From Delphinus delphis (Eukaryota > Chordata > Mammalia > Artiodactyla > Delphinidae): 64,000 nucleotides of DNA. A program made the translations under genes and the position numbers. How positions within the stretch are numbered: the first letter of the stretch is position 1; every line of letters begins with the position of its first letter. The notes below the pieces were generated by a model. It searched no databases. It was not told where the DNA came from and saw nothing but the letters and a program-made list of their open reading frames with translations. Location: assembly GCF_949987515.2 (NCBI RefSeq), contig NC_082684.1, positions 46,590,006 to 46,654,005 on the forward strand, read 5' to 3'. Below are positions 12,286 through 24,975 of this stretch, in pieces.

Positions 12286-12855
12286 CAATTCCTCCCCCAG
12301 GAATTTATGCTAAAGAAATCAAGGTAAGTACACAAAAGTGTGAGTAACAGGATGTTCCTGACAGTATTGTTTATATTAACATACAGGTTGTTTATCTTCT
12401 TCTCTGCTTTGTCTTGATTTACTTATTTTTTGCCATGAGCTTGTGTTTCTTTTAAAATCAGAAAAATAAAGCAATTTTTATAAAGAGAGAGAGATAAAAA
12501 ATAAGTTTTGACACAGTAAACCTATTTTTCCTAAGGAAAAGATTAGGATCAGTGTTTGAAAATATGTGCATAAAAAAAGTACAGCATAGTATTTTATAAT
12601 AGTGAAAAACTGAGACAAAACTAAATTTTTTTCTATCATAACAATATTTAACAATCATGATATCTTCATAAGATTGGCCATTACAGAGTCATTAAAGATG
12701 CTGACGTTTGCTTTTATTACTGAATACAGAAAGCCAATTATAAAAGAGGATGTATACAGTGTTACCTCATTGTGTGTATGCACATGGCTATATGTGTATA
12801 TTTGCAGAGGAAAACTTTAGAAGGCTGTGGCTATGTTGCAATTAGCCTTGGTGGA
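12286..12855 (+). repeat. Probable ancient L1 3' region
   Basis: CCCCAGGAATTTATGCTAAA, CAGTATTGTTTATATTAAC and an AGAGTCATTAAAGATGCTGA stretch resemble old L1M/L1ME 3' ends in plus orientation. The flank of the SINE just upstream belongs to the same old repeat. Subfamily and exact ends are uncertain. Confidence 0.45.
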
Positions 12856-12859
12856 CAGG

Positions 12860-13110
12860 ATAACATAATGGTTATATTAGGCAAAGACTCCAGACCAAAC
12901 TGCCTGAGTTTGAATACTGGATGTGCCATTTTCCGTGTATAATCTTAGACATTTTAACCTTCTTTGTGCTTCACTTTTCTCGTTTGTAATGAGAAGAACA
13001 ATCATGACTACCTCATAGGCCATTATGAGGAATAAAAAGGTAAAGCACTTATTTAGCAGAGTGCCTTGCACACAGTGAGGGTCACACACATGCTATCATC
13101 ATCATCCTTG
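12860..13110 (+). repeat. MIR SINE
   Basis: CATAATGGTTATATTAGGCA, CTGCCTGAGTTTGAATACTG, CTACCTCATAGGCCATTATG and GAGTGCCTTGCACACAGTGA match the MIR order over nearly its full length. Confidence 0.82.
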
Positions 13111-13227
13111 ATGATGCTGGGGTCACCCATGGTTGCTTTTATATTTTATCTGTATCTTCCAAGTTTTCTACAGTTTGTGTGGGTTTTACATGGATTACTT
13201 ATGTAATGTTTAAAATAACAAATAGTT

Positions 13228-13375
13228 GGGGTTTCCCTGGCGGTCCAGTGGTTAAGACTCCATGCTTCCACTGGAGGGGGCACGGGTTCGATCCCTGGTC
13301 ATGGAACTAAGATCCCACACGCTGCATGGCGTGGCCAAATAAATAAATTAATTTAATTTAATTTTTTAAAAAATA
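13228..13375 (+). mobile_element. Short tRNA(Glu)-derived SINE
   Basis: GGTTTCCCTGGCGGTCCAGT, a B-box GGTTCGATCCC, then GGCGTGGCCAAATAAATAAA. This is a shorter, older relative of the CHR SINEs with a tRNA-derived head and an AAATAAAT tail. Target duplication is unclear. Confidence 0.85.
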
Positions 13376-13394
13376 CAATAACTGATGGCAGGGA

Positions 13395-13885
13395 TTTGAA
13401 CAGATGTATGTACACCTATGTTCATAGCAACATTATTCACAATAGCCAAAGGTAGAAACAACTTAAATGTCCATCAACAGATGGGTGGATAAACAAACTG
13501 TGCTATGTACATACAAATGGAATGTTATTCAGCCTTAAAAAGGAAGGAAATCCTGATACATGTATACATCTTGAAAATATCGTGCTAAATAAAATAAGCC
13601 AGACACAAAAGAACAAATATTGGATGATTCAACTTATATGAGGTACATCAAATTCATAGAGACAAAAGTAGGATGCTGGTTGCCAGGGGCTGGGGGAGGA
13701 GGGATTGGGGAGTTAGGGTTTCATGCACACAGAGTTTCCCTTTGGGAAAAACAAAGAGTTCTGGAGATGGCTGGTGATGATGGTTGTACAACAACGTGAA
13801 TGTACTTAATTCCATAGAACTATACACTTAAAAATGGTTAAAATGGTAAATTTTATGTTATGTATATTTTACCACAATTTTAAAA
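13395..13885 (+). mobile_element. Ancient L1 (L1M-type) 3' end
   Basis: TTCATAGCAACATTATTCAC, AATAGCCAAAGGTAGAAACA, TCCATCAACAGATGGGTGGA, GGTTGCCAGGGGCTGGGGGA and ACTATACACTTAAAAATGGT are classic L1 3'-end text. The stretch ends with TATATTTTACCACAATTTTA. Confidence 0.85.
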
Positions 13886-15788
13886 ATTACATAGACAATC
13901 TTTAGGCTTAAGGAGAGGGGAACTCTGAGTCCATTCATTCGGGCCCCAGCATGTTCCCAGCTCTCGTGAAGGGACAGAGCAGCAGTTAGGAGAAAAGAAT
14001 GGACCAAAGAGCAAAAAGGCTCCTCTCCCCATTTCCAGAGTCTCCTCATCTTCCCTCTGGTTCTAGGTCCCCTGGGCCCCACCTCAGCCTTTCTCTTTCC
14101 CTAGCATGCCCTTGTTCTGAAATAAGGGATGAGCTGGGAACACATGCCATTCAACAACAGTTGCTCTATGGAAAAGAATGAAAAGTTTAAAAGAAAACTT
14201 AGAGACTGACCTAAAAGACTAAAACTGAACTTCATTCATCTATGAAAAACCTTCTCCTAGTTAGTCTAACACTCAGACTGTGTCTCTAGGGACAAGATTG
14301 CTCTCCCTGTCTCTCTATTTCCTTTGTAGAGAAGTGTGTCTTCCAAGACAGAGTTCATTCTCTTTCTAGATTGTGTGACTCATCTGTCCTTCCTTCTCTA
14401 AATTGCTTTGTTGAAGCCAGGTTCATGAACTCACATGTCTACAGGGACCAGGCAGAAGCAATGTGGGTTTAAGACCACAATAGGGAATGGTGGGGATTGA
14501 GGCAAAGTGAAGAGTTCCTACCTGTCTAAAGGGGTAGCTGCTACTAGGCTTAGCAGATTGTTTCCATACAGGACTGCATGTTCAATGCTCCCAAATTTTC
14601 CACTTGCCAAAAGAAGTACAAAACTCAGATTTTGATGTGGATCTCTCCAAAGACAATATAGATTTTTTTTTTAAAAGAAAATACTGTGACCCAAACAACA
14701 CTCTTCCACATGGGGCTCCCTTTCATGACATCTGATTTAGAGGTTAGTCTGCAAGCAATAAAATCCTAACAAATGAAGCACACCAGTTAACCCTTCAAAT
14801 GAACACAGGAATGCCATGAACAGGGAAGGCTACTTTTTATAACTTAAAGACTTTCCTCTCCGGCTGGATATTCTCCATTTGCCCCTCCAGATCCACGCCC
14901 CCCTCCTTCTTACCTTGCTCTGTGACCGAGGAGGCCACTCTCCTCAGACTACACCTCTTGGCTCCCTGATCTCTGGGGTTTACTTGGGTCATCCAGTGGA
15001 ATGGCCAGCAGGAAACCAAAGGGAGGGAAGAGAGAAAGGCTGGGGTGTTTATCCCCCAGTTCCTGCTGCTGCAATCTTCCCCTGAAAGCCCACAGCTCCT
15101 GTCAGGCAGCACTTTCCTACAGCTAAACCTCTTACACGTTACAAGAGATTCTCTCTGTCCTTGTCTCCTTAGGACCAAGGAGTGGCAATGGCTTTCTATT
15201 GTTAACTCTAGGATGCTTGGCCAATTTTTGTTGATCTCCCTGACCTCTGCCTAGATTTTGTTAGGAGTCCCTCTATTTCCTCCATTACCCTTTTTGAGGG
15301 AGCCAATCTCTTTCCTGCCAGGACCTGACCGGCACATCTTCCCATATCACATACCATGATGTACTTATGATATTAAACAGACAAGATCAAGATCCCTCCC
15401 TTCCACACCTACGAGTCTGATTCCACAGGGGAAGGAGGTGAGGCTACCTTGACTCTATTTTTTTCTAGCTTTAAAAGATATTAATTCTTGAACCTTACAT
15501 GAACTCTAATTTCTAAATCACAGTTCTGAATTACTAAAATCCTTAGATTACCAGTCCCACTCTGGAACAGGTAACAGGAAAGGCAAAAAATGGTATCCTC
15601 CCACTAAAAATAAAATTTAGAAATCATATATGTTCCATAGGGCAAAGATCTTTTTCTGATATTTTCATGAAATGCCCACATAAGATGGTTAATAATTTTT
15701 AAATAATTTTGAAAGAGATGTGTCATTAAGACATGTTATATTGAACCTTTTCTTCCCATTTAACCCCATTAAACACTTTTAGGAGCAG
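13886..15788. other. Intronic DNA, no gene recognised
   Basis: Unique-looking sequence with a few C/T-rich stretches. Open frames on both strands around 14,840-15,250 overlap each other and show no domain or splice context, so I do not annotate them. Confidence 0.5.
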
Positions 15789-15883
15789 GGAATTCCCCGG
15801 TGGTCCAGTGGTTAGGACTCCGCACTTCCACTGCAGGGGGCGCAGTTTGATCCCTGGTCGGGGAACCAAGATCCCCCCAAAAA
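15789..15883 (+). mobile_element. Short tRNA(Glu)-derived SINE, 3' shortened
   Basis: GGAATTCCCCGGTGGTCCAG head and a degenerate B-box (AGTTTGATCCCTGG), ending at CCAAGATCCCCCC. Target-site duplication AACACTTTTAGGAGCA is at about 15,772-15,787 and 15,884-15,899 (one mismatch). It therefore inserted as a tail-less short copy. Confidence 0.88.
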
Positions 15884-15949
15884 CACTTTTACGAGCAATG
15901 CTTAATCCAATTATCTTAATATTCAAGTATCAATATCATACACTAAAGA

Positions 15950-16210
15950 ACAAATGTATGGGTGGGGGGAGGAATTGGGAGATTGGGATTGACACATATA
16001 CACTATTGATGCTATGTATAAAATAGACAACTTATGAGAATACACTGTTAAGCACAAGGAACTCTACTTAATGCACTGTGGTGACCTAAATGGGAAGGAA
16101 ATCCAAAAAAGAGGGGATATATGTATATGTATAGCTGATTCATTTTGCTGTACAGCAGAAATACAACATTGTAAAGCAATTATACTCCAATAAAAATTAA
16201 TTTAAAAAAG
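15950..16210 (+). mobile_element. 5'-truncated L1 3' end with target duplication
   Basis: GGAGATTGGGATTGACAC-like text, CTGATTCATTTTGCTGTACA, AATTATACTCCAATAAAAAT and a short A-rich tail form the L1 3'UTR end of an artiodactyl/cetacean L1. Perfect 16-bp target-site duplication TATCATACACTAAAGA lies at 15,934-15,949 and 16,211-16,226. Confidence 0.93.
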
Positions 16211-16226
16211 TATCATACACTAAAGA

Positions 16227-17219
16227 TCTGCATTAAGAGGGACACTACTCCTCTACTCCTCTCAAGACTGTTTCTTGACTCCTTGTATTGTAGTTAGGAA
16301 TGTAAAGATTTTAGTCAACATTACTAGATTTTTCGTTTCATTTTTAGAGAACTTTTCAGTCATTTATTCAGTAACTATGTATTAATCTATATACATTTAG
16401 CACCAACTATGTATCCATTCTGACTCTGAGGCTATGAGATATGAGGTCCCTGACCTCAGAGAACTCAGTATCTATGTTATTTACAAGACAATGAGATAAT
16501 GCTTTAGTAGGATGTGTCCAAATGTGAGAACATCAATGAGGAATCTGCTAAGTCAGTCTGTAGAGCTAAAAGGGCTGGACATCATAGGTGACCTCTGTGT
16601 TGGGACATGAAGGATGAGGGAGATGTTGCCAGATGGAAGAGAGGAAGGTTTTTGGATGGGAAAGCATGTGCAAGACACCAAACAGTGACAGGGGCAAGTC
16701 TTACAAGTTTCTCTCTCTAATACTGAGTATAGCTCATGGCACAGAGTAGGCTTTTTTTTAAATGAATGAACAAAGTGGTATTTCACATACAGAAATTCTA
16801 CTGTTTTCATTATTTAAACACCTGTTAGAGTAGCAATATAATCATTCATGGTTGGCCCTAAACTGGAAATAGACCTTGTGAAATTTATTATTTGCAGTGT
16901 TCCCAAAATTAAAAGTCCTAATGTTGGCAATGTACATTCCTGTCACTTAAACTGCAATGCAAAAATTAAGCTCCAACAAGTTGCTGATATGTTAGTATGA
17001 CTGAGACTAGCTTAATATTTTCAATTCATTCATGATTTAGTCATCTTGTCATAGTGACTATTTTAATGTGTTCCCAAGGGAAAAAGTACAACCACCAATT
17101 AAATCTGATTCAGCAATAAAAATCTAACCTCTGAATAATAATATTGGGCTCTTAACTCCTTCCTTTTCTTAAGTTCTCCCTTCTGCTATAGTTTTCTATA
17201 CCTAACAAGTTCTATCCTG
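16227..17219. other. Intronic DNA with an unassigned ancient repeat
   Basis: The stretch about 16,360-16,690 (TTATTCAGTAACTATGTATT, then 'gaccctgacctcagagaact'-like text and GGAAGGTTTTTGG) resembles an old family also seen near 21,100-21,390 and 27,310-27,480. I cannot name it. No gene is seen. Confidence 0.35.
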
Positions 17220-17431
17220 TTTTTTTTTTTTTTTTTTTTGCGGTATGTGGGCCTCTCACTGTTGTGGCCTCTCCCATTGCGGAGCACAGGCTCCGGATGC
17301 GCAGGCTCAGCGGCCATGGCTCATGGGCCCAGCCGCTCCGCGGCATGTGGGATCTTCCCGGACCGGGGCACGAACCTGTGTCCTCTGCATCGGCAGGCGG
17401 ACTTTCAACCTCTGCGCCACCAGGGAAGCCC
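17220..17431 (-). mobile_element. CHR-2-like SINE
   Basis: Read on the minus strand it runs from the CHR head (GGGCTTCCCTGGTGGCGCAG) through TCCGGGAAGATCCCACATGC and GGAGCCTGTGCTCCGCAATG to CATACCGC and poly(A). The target duplication is weak (TCCTGTT on both sides). Confidence 0.94.
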
Positions 17432-18640
17432 TTGTCCTGTTATTTGAACTTAGTATCTTACCTCTAACCAGGAGAAACTGCATGTGTCTCTATACGTCAA
17501 AGGTCTGGACAGTTACTGATTACCAAATTAACACAAGCATTTTAAAAGGTAGCATTTCTTTTCTGTACATTATTCATACAATATATGCTAATATGGGCAT
17601 GGAGAAATCAAGATGAGCATACTCAGTACTGCTAACACGGTCATTCAGTGGCAAGACGTATGGGTTATGGGAGACTTTTGCTTTCTATGTTATACATATC
17701 TATTATAAAAATCTGAAAATCTTTTTGTTTTACAGCAACCATATTTTACTTTGTAATACAAGAAACAGTCATCTTCTTAGAGTAGGTAGGTACATAAGTC
17801 ATCTTCCTGTATATGATCTGGTCTAGAAATTTCAGCAGATACTGCAGAAGAAATCCCATCAGAACTAGGGCAACAGTAATCCTTCCTTCATTTTCACAGG
17901 GAACTAGTAATCCTACCACCCATCCAATTGTCTCCCACTTGCTCCTTCTCCCACAGATCTAAGAAAACCATCTCTCTCCACTGCCTGAGAAACTACCTTT
18001 TTAAAGAGAAGCTGTATGTAGGTCCTCTCCATTTAAAGATGCTGGGTTTTTTAATTAATACCAAATATACTTGTTAAAATACAAACTTAAATCAGCTGGA
18101 TAAAAACACTTATACATACTGGTTCAAGTGCACCTTAGTTTAGGTAGATGGTCACTATTCCAGCCTATAAGAGGGGGCCATTTTTCAATCAAAATTAAGT
18201 ATTTGTAAAATAAATTTCCATTGGGCAAAGACTATAATTTACCAGATATTGTTTCTCCTGAAACCATTTTCTCTTTCCTTCTTGCGATTGTCTCTTAAAT
18301 TATCTAGAAAGTAAATACCATTCTTTTACATTGCCAGTTTTCAGGAGTTTTTTTTCTCTAAAAAAAAATGAATAGAGAAACATAACTTGTTACTGTAATT
18401 CATTTTAGACTCATTCTGGCTAGAACAAGAAATATTTGATGGATGGAGAAAAGAAAAATGACAATGAAACCAGCCACAGTATGAAATATAATACAAATCC
18501 CAGAATACAAAACTAATAAGAATCATAGTTACTTAATCATGAAGAAATTAATTAGGTTAACCAGGAAGCACGAATAATAATTATGACAAGAAGAATAAAA
18601 ACGTAAGCCTCTATAATTATAGAAAACTAGAAATCATCTA
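17432..18640. other. Intronic DNA, no gene recognised
   Basis: AT-rich, unique-looking sequence. No gene or confident repeat seen. Confidence 0.5.
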
Positions 18641-19110
18641 AATTTACAATAACAGAGAAATGCTTAAATAAATCATGTATCATCCAAACAACGGATGGTA
18701 TGCATTCATTAAAAACCACATATTCAGAATGGCAGAATGCTGATGTTACTGACGCTGAATGCTGGGTATCTAGGAATTTATCCTACTGTTCTATTTTTTG
18801 TATGTCTAAAATTTTCAGTAAAACCTGTTTTATATAAATGTTTCCTAAGACTATTTAGTAACGAAGGAAAATTCTCGTGATATAGCATTAAGTGAAGTAA
18901 GCAGGGGGTAAGCCAAATACAAACCATATAAAGTACATGGTTCTAACTTTGTTAAAAACATAGATATACACAGAGAAAACAGCTTGAAAGGAAATGCTCT
19001 AAAATGATAGGCAGTGAGCGGCTCTGGGTGGCAGATTAGCAATGATGATCATTTTCTTCTTTTACTTTTCCATAAATGTCTTAACAATGAACGTGCTTTA
19101 CTTTTGTAAC
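18641..19110 (+). repeat. Probable ancient L1 (L1ME-type) 3' end
   Basis: ATGGTATGCATTCATTAAAA, GCATTAAGTGAAGTAAGCAG and GGCTCTGGGTGGCAGATTAG, then TTTACTTTTCCATAAATGTC, follow the usual order of old L1ME 3'UTRs. Divergence is high. Confidence 0.5.
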
Positions 19111-20035
19111 GAGCAAAATGACAGACAGGAAAGAATTCATGTTTGAGAAAGGAAAGAAGACAAGAGAGTGCAGCCCATGAGCGAGGGCTGGCGAAACATC
19201 AAGCATTCCTAGGCACTGCATGGGACGAAAAGACTGAGTCAAGTGGACCATCTGAAGCTTGCAAGCTATTCAAGGAGATAACTTAAACATAAAAAGATAT
19301 CTGATGCCACTGGGCTGCAGACAAGTGTTGAATGAGGAGTTCTTACAAGTGCTACAGTAGTTAAGAAAAATAGAAAGTCACTGAGCTGTGGTAGTTGAGG
19401 AATGATGACTTCACAAGGCTGCCCAGAGAACCGGGCTCTGATGGGTGGGTACGGTTTATAGAAGGGGAGATGGAAGGAACTTGGAGGAGAAGGGGTGGTT
19501 TGAGGCACACGTGGAGGGAAAGAAAATGTGGGACTCAGGGCAAATAACTTTGCCTGAAACAGGGTTCATGTAGAGGAGTAGTAAGAAATATAACCTCTGT
19601 CAGGTTAGAGTGAAGGTTTTCAAGCTCATCAGACCCCATGCCCCCCTTATAATCTGTAATGAAAATCACAGGTAATATAATGTAACCCACAGGCCATTCT
19701 AATAAATCAATGTTACGACCTAGCTGCAATATAAAGGAGAAATAAAAGGAAAATAATTTGTAATGGTATAATATACATTACAATATGTACATTTTCAGAC
19801 ATGAGATCTCCAGAAGACAAAATGAAGTGGTCAGATCCTCGCCCCTATCCTACAATCACTATGAATGCAACAGCTATGCATACCAACTGATAGCCAGTTA
19901 CAAACCACAAGGAATGGTGCCAGTGTGGAAAGTGACTCTAGGTAAAGTCCAGAAGAAAAAAAAATACAGACCTCCAGCCAATTTGTGCAAAAGTACCTTT
20001 TGCTTATAGAGTTGGTTGTAGGCTCTGATAATTAT
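19111..20035. other. Intronic DNA, no gene recognised
   Basis: Unique-looking sequence. Nothing else supportable. Confidence 0.5.
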
Positions 20036-20272
20036 CAGTAGGGTTTTTCACTTCCCTGTTGCCTGGTGGACATTGGAAAGTCAAGTGGGAAGCAGGGAAA
20101 TTCTCCAAGGTGGACATCTGACCCATGCATTGCAGGACTGCTAGCCTCCTTGGCCACGCCCATTAAATGTCAGTAGCGTACCACCCCCTAATGTTGTGAA
20201 AACCAACACCATTTCACAGGTTTCTAAAGTACCCCATAGAGGTCATGAGCACCCTTGTTGAGAAGGACTGGG
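20036..20272 (-). mobile_element. MER20-like hAT DNA transposon fossil
   Basis: CAGTAGGGTTTTTCAC at one end and GTTGAGAAGGACTG at the other are imperfect inverted ends. Internally, CATGCATTGCAGGACTGCTA and CACGCCCATTAAATGTCAGT, then CCACCCCCTAATGTTGTGAA, follow the reverse complement of MER20. Diverged and non-coding. Confidence 0.6.
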
Positions 20273-22690
20273 AAAGAATCAGCATTTATGCTAGGGGCAC
20301 CTGGGCAGGACATTTTTCTCATGGGCACAACTGTCTCCTGTCTCATGTCTTGCAGGATGTTGGGTAACCCTATCATGGGTGCTAAAATCCTGTCATGGTG
20401 ATAACCAAAGAACAGCCCTCATCCATCCTCTTTGGGTGCTACCACTGTGCCTTTGAGAGACACTAGCTGAGATCTTAGAAGGTTTGAATGACAAGCTACA
20501 GAAGCAACTGGGGAAAGGGAAGGTCTGAGATAAGGAACTGTGACTTAGAACTTGCAAGTCTTTCTATTATGCATCTCTCAAAGAACTTGGGTTCAGAATC
20601 ACATGATTATTATGCAAAAAATGAAAACTATAATAAAAGCACCCTTGAACACTTACTAACATTTAACTTTCTCTCAAATCCTAAGGCAACCTTTGGCTAC
20701 TTCTAAGCTAGCTGCTGGAAAGCATGTCACCTGAGGGTCTGGGAAATACAAACTCAAGAGCTGACCACATTTGGGTTTTCATGTTACTCAAGTGGGAAGG
20801 CCCACTTGGAATGAGGCGTGAAAAGAATGTAACGTCACGCCTTAGAGAGACTCGGCACAACTAACAGAGTGGCCATGACACAGCTGGGAGAGGGGAGGAC
20901 GCAAAGACACTCAGGAGAAAGAAAAGGGAAGATAAGGCTGTCTAATCAGTGTCTTCCTACCTTATAACCCAGACGCTTTTAAGACAGACATTTTTAAGAC
21001 CTCTCTGTCTCTTTACCCTGCTTTATTTTTCTTCATAGCATTTATCACCACGTACAGTGCCAGCACGTCACAGCCATGCAAATATTCAGTGAATTAATTT
21101 ATTCAACACATATTTATTGAGCGCCTGCTATATTCCACGTTCTGTTTCTGATGCTGTGGTGGGAAAGCAGTCAACAAAACTGACAACGCCCTTCTTTCAT
21201 GGACTTTACATTCTAGAGGGGGGTTTGGATGATAAACAGATACATAATTTAATATGTCATATGGTGATGAACATGGTGAATAAAAGAAACCAGGGTAAGA
21301 GATTTAGAGAAGGTGGTCAGGAAGGTTTCTCTGAGAAGAAGACATATGAGCAGAGACCTGAAGGAAATGAAGAAATGAGCCACACAGACATCTAGGGAAA
21401 GAGGGAATCCCTGCCTTTGAAAATTAAAATGAAGCTATCATGATTGAAACAAATCAAAGCAATGGAATTTGCTTTCAAATTAAGGAAAGGGCTATGTCTC
21501 GTACACTGCGGGATCGCAGCTTCTAACACCACAGGTGTCGCCTCTTACCAAAAATATAGTTTTGAATAGGCACAAAATAAAATTAGTGAATGAAAGAATG
21601 ACACAAGTCACCTGATTACCTTCTGGAAGGACACGCACACTCCCCACATTGAGACTCTCTGGCTTAACTGATGTGAATATCGCTTGGCTTCTGAAATAAT
21701 TTCATAGAGTTGAGTCTTGCTACTTACATGGCAGCACAAATCTGATTCAGAATGGACAGAAAAATATCAACGTGGAAAATCTAACCAAAGTATTCATACC
21801 ACATATGGCTACAAAATTCCATCCCTGGAGTGAAAAGCATGAGGCTTTTTGACCCAGTAGGTGTCTATGAATCAGAAAGTCATCAGCTGTGACAGGCCTA
21901 TAGCAGTCATTGTTACCATCCCCAAGTCTGGGCATTCCTGATAGATGAGTATGTAAATTACTCTGTCTTCAGAAAATTTCACACACAATGAATCACTTAT
22001 CCATTTTAACTCTTGTCCCACCTCTAATGTGCCTTGATATAAAATGGACCAAACTCCAAAATGAGAACTTTCTAGGATGAAAGTACTAATTTGAGCTTTT
22101 GGGTATACTATTCAAACAATGCAAATACAGACATATCTTGATTCTTAATATATAAGTTGTATACATTTTAGTAACTTAAAACTCTTCTGAAGGAATTAAA
22201 CTAAAACTGAGCAGCTACCTCTTCCTTCCTTCTGGAAAACTAAATGATACCACACAGGAGGAGAAAATAAGCTTTTGATAGAAATATCACTTGCTCTCAA
22301 AAATCCTTCTCCTACCAATAGACTGACTGCATCAAAATCTTAAACTTCCAGACATCAAATCACGTTATACAAACTGGAAAGAAAAAAAAAAAAATATGTG
22401 ATAGTGATCATAAATTAGTAAGTAAGAACAAATGCCCTGATGGAAAAAGAGATAGAAAGAAAGGATAAAAACTATAATTGAACCATAAATATAAAAAAAA
22501 TCATCAAAGAAATGTACCTGAAAATAAGAACCTAACAAAAATAGGTTTCTTTTGCTTGCTTTTAATTATATCCATTGTAGAAAAAAATTGTACAAGAATT
22601 AAATAATTAAATGTTCACAGGAACAGTCATTTGCCCAAACTTTCAGAAGGACAATATGGTTAATATACTATAAACAAAATTGTAAGGATG
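20273..22690. other. Intronic DNA with an unassigned ancient repeat
   Basis: About 21,085-21,390 reads TATTTATTGAGCGCCTGCTA, GTGGGAAAGCAGTCAACAAA, TCATGGACTTTACATTCTAG, TGGTCAGGAAGGTTTCTCTG. This is a common old mammalian interspersed repeat that I cannot name with certainty. The 92-codon plus-strand frame there is repeat sequence, not a gene. The rest is unique-looking. Confidence 0.45.
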
Positions 22691-23040
22691 TGTGACCCAG
22701 AACTTGCATTTCTGGGCATGGATCCCAAAGTAATAACCATGCTTTAAAGGCCGCTTATCACAGCATCGTAAAAAACTGGAAATAACCTAAATGACCAAGT
22801 ATAAGGCTTTGGTTTAATAAATTATGGTACAGCCATACCATGAAATCCTATAGTCATTAAAAATACTGTTGTAAAAAAACTAATGGTGATGCATTAAAAT
22901 ATGAATGGTATATTAAGTTTTAAAAGGCAGTTTAAATATATTTTTTCAGAGAACAGCATATACACTACATATGTATAACACTACATATAAACACTACAAT
23001 ATGTTCATATGGTCCTAATTTTGTGTATGTGTGTAAAAAA
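22691..23040 (+). repeat. Ancient L1 (L1M/L1ME-type) 3' end
   Basis: TAAAAAACTGGAAATAACCT, TTATGGTACAGCCATACCAT, TAGTCATTAAAAATACTGTT and a final GTATGTGTGTAAAAAAAATT stretch are diverged L1 3'-end sequence. Confidence 0.65.
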
Positions 23041-23108
23041 AATTGTGTACTGATGGTAGGCAAGAAGACTCAAATATATTCGATAAAATGAGAAATAAGA
23101 TTACAGGG

Positions 23109-23323
23109 GGGCTTCCCTGGTGGCGCAGTGGTTGAGAGTCTGCCTGCCGATGCAGGGGACGCGGGTTCGTGCCCCGGTCCGGGAAGATCCCACATGCCGC
23201 GGAGCGGCTGGGCCCGTGAGCCATGGCCGCTGGGCCTGCGCGTCCGGAGCCTGTGCTCCGCAACGGGAGAGGCCACAACAGTGAGAGGCCCGCGTACCGC
23301 AAAAAAAAAAACAAACAAAAAAA
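23109..23323 (+). mobile_element. CHR-2-like SINE, near consensus
   Basis: Complete CHR-2-like SINE. Its body is among the least diverged in the window (CCCCGGTCCGGGAAGATCCC, GCGGAGCGGCTGGGCCCGTG, CAACGGGAGAGGCCACAACA). The poly(A) is interrupted by ACAAAC. Target-site duplication AAGATTACAGGGG is at about 23,097-23,109 and 23,324-23,336. Confidence 0.96.
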
Positions 23324-23336
23324 AAGATTACAGGGG

Positions 23337-24975
23337 TTATTTATGTGATCTCTCTTTTTCAGTGTTTCCCCCATAGAAATGTAATTCTTCTTATAAGAAT
23401 GTTGTTTTGTAAAAAAAAAAACCCTTCTACCCAATTTGCTAGGACCTGATTTGCACAAAGTGATAAATCTTTTCAGACACAGGAGAAAGTAAGCTTACTA
23501 AAATAGACTTCTCAGAAATAGCTTTTGTGACAAATTCCATTTCATCCATTTAATGCCTCTAATTCCTTATATTATAATATTATCTAGAATAAACTTAGAT
23601 TGGAACATTTATTTTAATCAGAAAACATGTTAACAAGTGTGTTGCCAAGCAATTGAGTAAAGGGCAGTAACGGAAAGCTCTAATTCAAGTAATTAAATCA
23701 TATAAAAAGTTAAATAATAACCTAAACATAACTATCTATTTCATTCTATTGAACAAATTTTACTGTGAGTGCCTACTGTGTGCTAAGCACCGCACTGATA
23801 ATTAATTTGACAGAGCCCTCTCCTAAGACCAAAGAACATTTAAGTCTAAAGGGTTCACCTGAACAGTTGCCCCTACAGCCCAGTAGAACAACAGCTCCTC
23901 TGGTAAAAATTCCTCTGCTTCATAAAGAAGATCCTGGATATTTCATCCCTCAGCTGCTATGTCTCATCTGCAAAGCTCTCCCTTTCCTGCACACGCAAGA
24001 CAGCCTACCCTAAACCCAAACCTCAACACTGACATGCGATTTGCCAAAAATGAAGTCAGTCTAGCACATAATCACAATTCCAATGGTAAAATAATGCAAT
24101 GCTTTATTTGAATCACATTTCAGTGAACGCAGGCCAACTGAAGCCACCTGTTACTTGCATAGACCCCTCTTTTAGCAGCTCAACAAGAAAATACTATAAA
24201 TATTCATTCTTTATAAATTGCTCAAAGGTCACTTTTAAAGGGAAGGTTATCAATGGGACAGCTGGCAATAGACTAGCTGTATTTTAAGACTCTACACCTG
24301 CATTTTAAAAGGCACTGATAATAGAGATCATTGTAATGTAGTATTACTACATTGGTGGGGAAAACTAATGGAAAATATTACTACGTGTATAATCCCTAGG
24401 AGCATTATATTTGATAATGTAACCGTGAACATCAAAATCATTTAAATTCTGTAAAATACTATTTGCCTTAACAGGATGCACATCTTTTCAAAAGGTTCAC
24501 TGAATAATACCAGTGTTACAATCATACCAGTGTTACAAATAACCTCTTTAACCTGCTGTAGCAACAGTCTAGGTTTTCAACAGCTGTCAAAACAGATTCC
24601 AGCATCCATTCTACTCAAGTGTGTTAGAAGAAGATCTTAAAGCTGTCAGGAGTGTCAGGATGTGGGTAACTTAGTATAAAATGTAACCCAGCTGACTCCA
24701 CCAACTAATGGAGAAATGGAGAAAGCTGATGAGAAAGCTCGATGCGAGAAAGCTCGCATCAGCTCAAAGAGAAAAGATCCATCCCAGGGAGTAGGAAGGG
24801 AGGAGATCAAGTCCAAACAGGTAAAGTCCCAGCTCCGTGCTTAGACACGATGGGTTTTACCTCATAGGAGCCTTCAGATCAGGATTCTGAAAAGCCACGT
24901 CATTCATTCCCCGTAACAGGGGGGACATTTCCTAGATACATCCCTGCTGCTACTGGGGGCACTGCTGGTTGAGGA
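23337..24975. other. Intronic DNA, no gene recognised
   Basis: Unique-looking. A short GAGTGCCTACTGTGTGCTAA stretch near 23,767 is likely an old repeat remnant. A hairpin at 24,724-24,764 is listed separately. Confidence 0.5.
24724..24764. repeat. Short inverted repeat / hairpin
   Basis: GATGCGAG (24,741-24,748), a 4-base AAAG loop and CTCGCATC (24,753-24,760) form a perfect 8-bp stem. An outer pair AGCTGATG / CATCAGCT (24,724-24,731 and 24,757-24,764) offers an alternative fold with an upstream copy of GAGAAAGCTC. Confidence 0.8.

Noticed and set aside
13228..13350. tRNA gene, because of A-box and B-box motifs
   Set aside because: The motifs belong to tRNA-derived SINE heads; no cloverleaf with a proper anticodon arm is kept.
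17238..17616. Recurrent open frames across many positions reading as short proteins rich in Pro, Gly and Arg
   Set aside because: They are translations of CHR-2-like SINEs; the same peptide pattern appears at every SINE copy (for example 23.1, 30.2, 31.7, 33.5, 46.5 and 63.4 kb) and follows the SINE, not a gene.
21117..21395. 92-codon plus-strand frame
   Set aside because: Falls in an old interspersed repeat; its text matches that repeat's known order rather than a gene.
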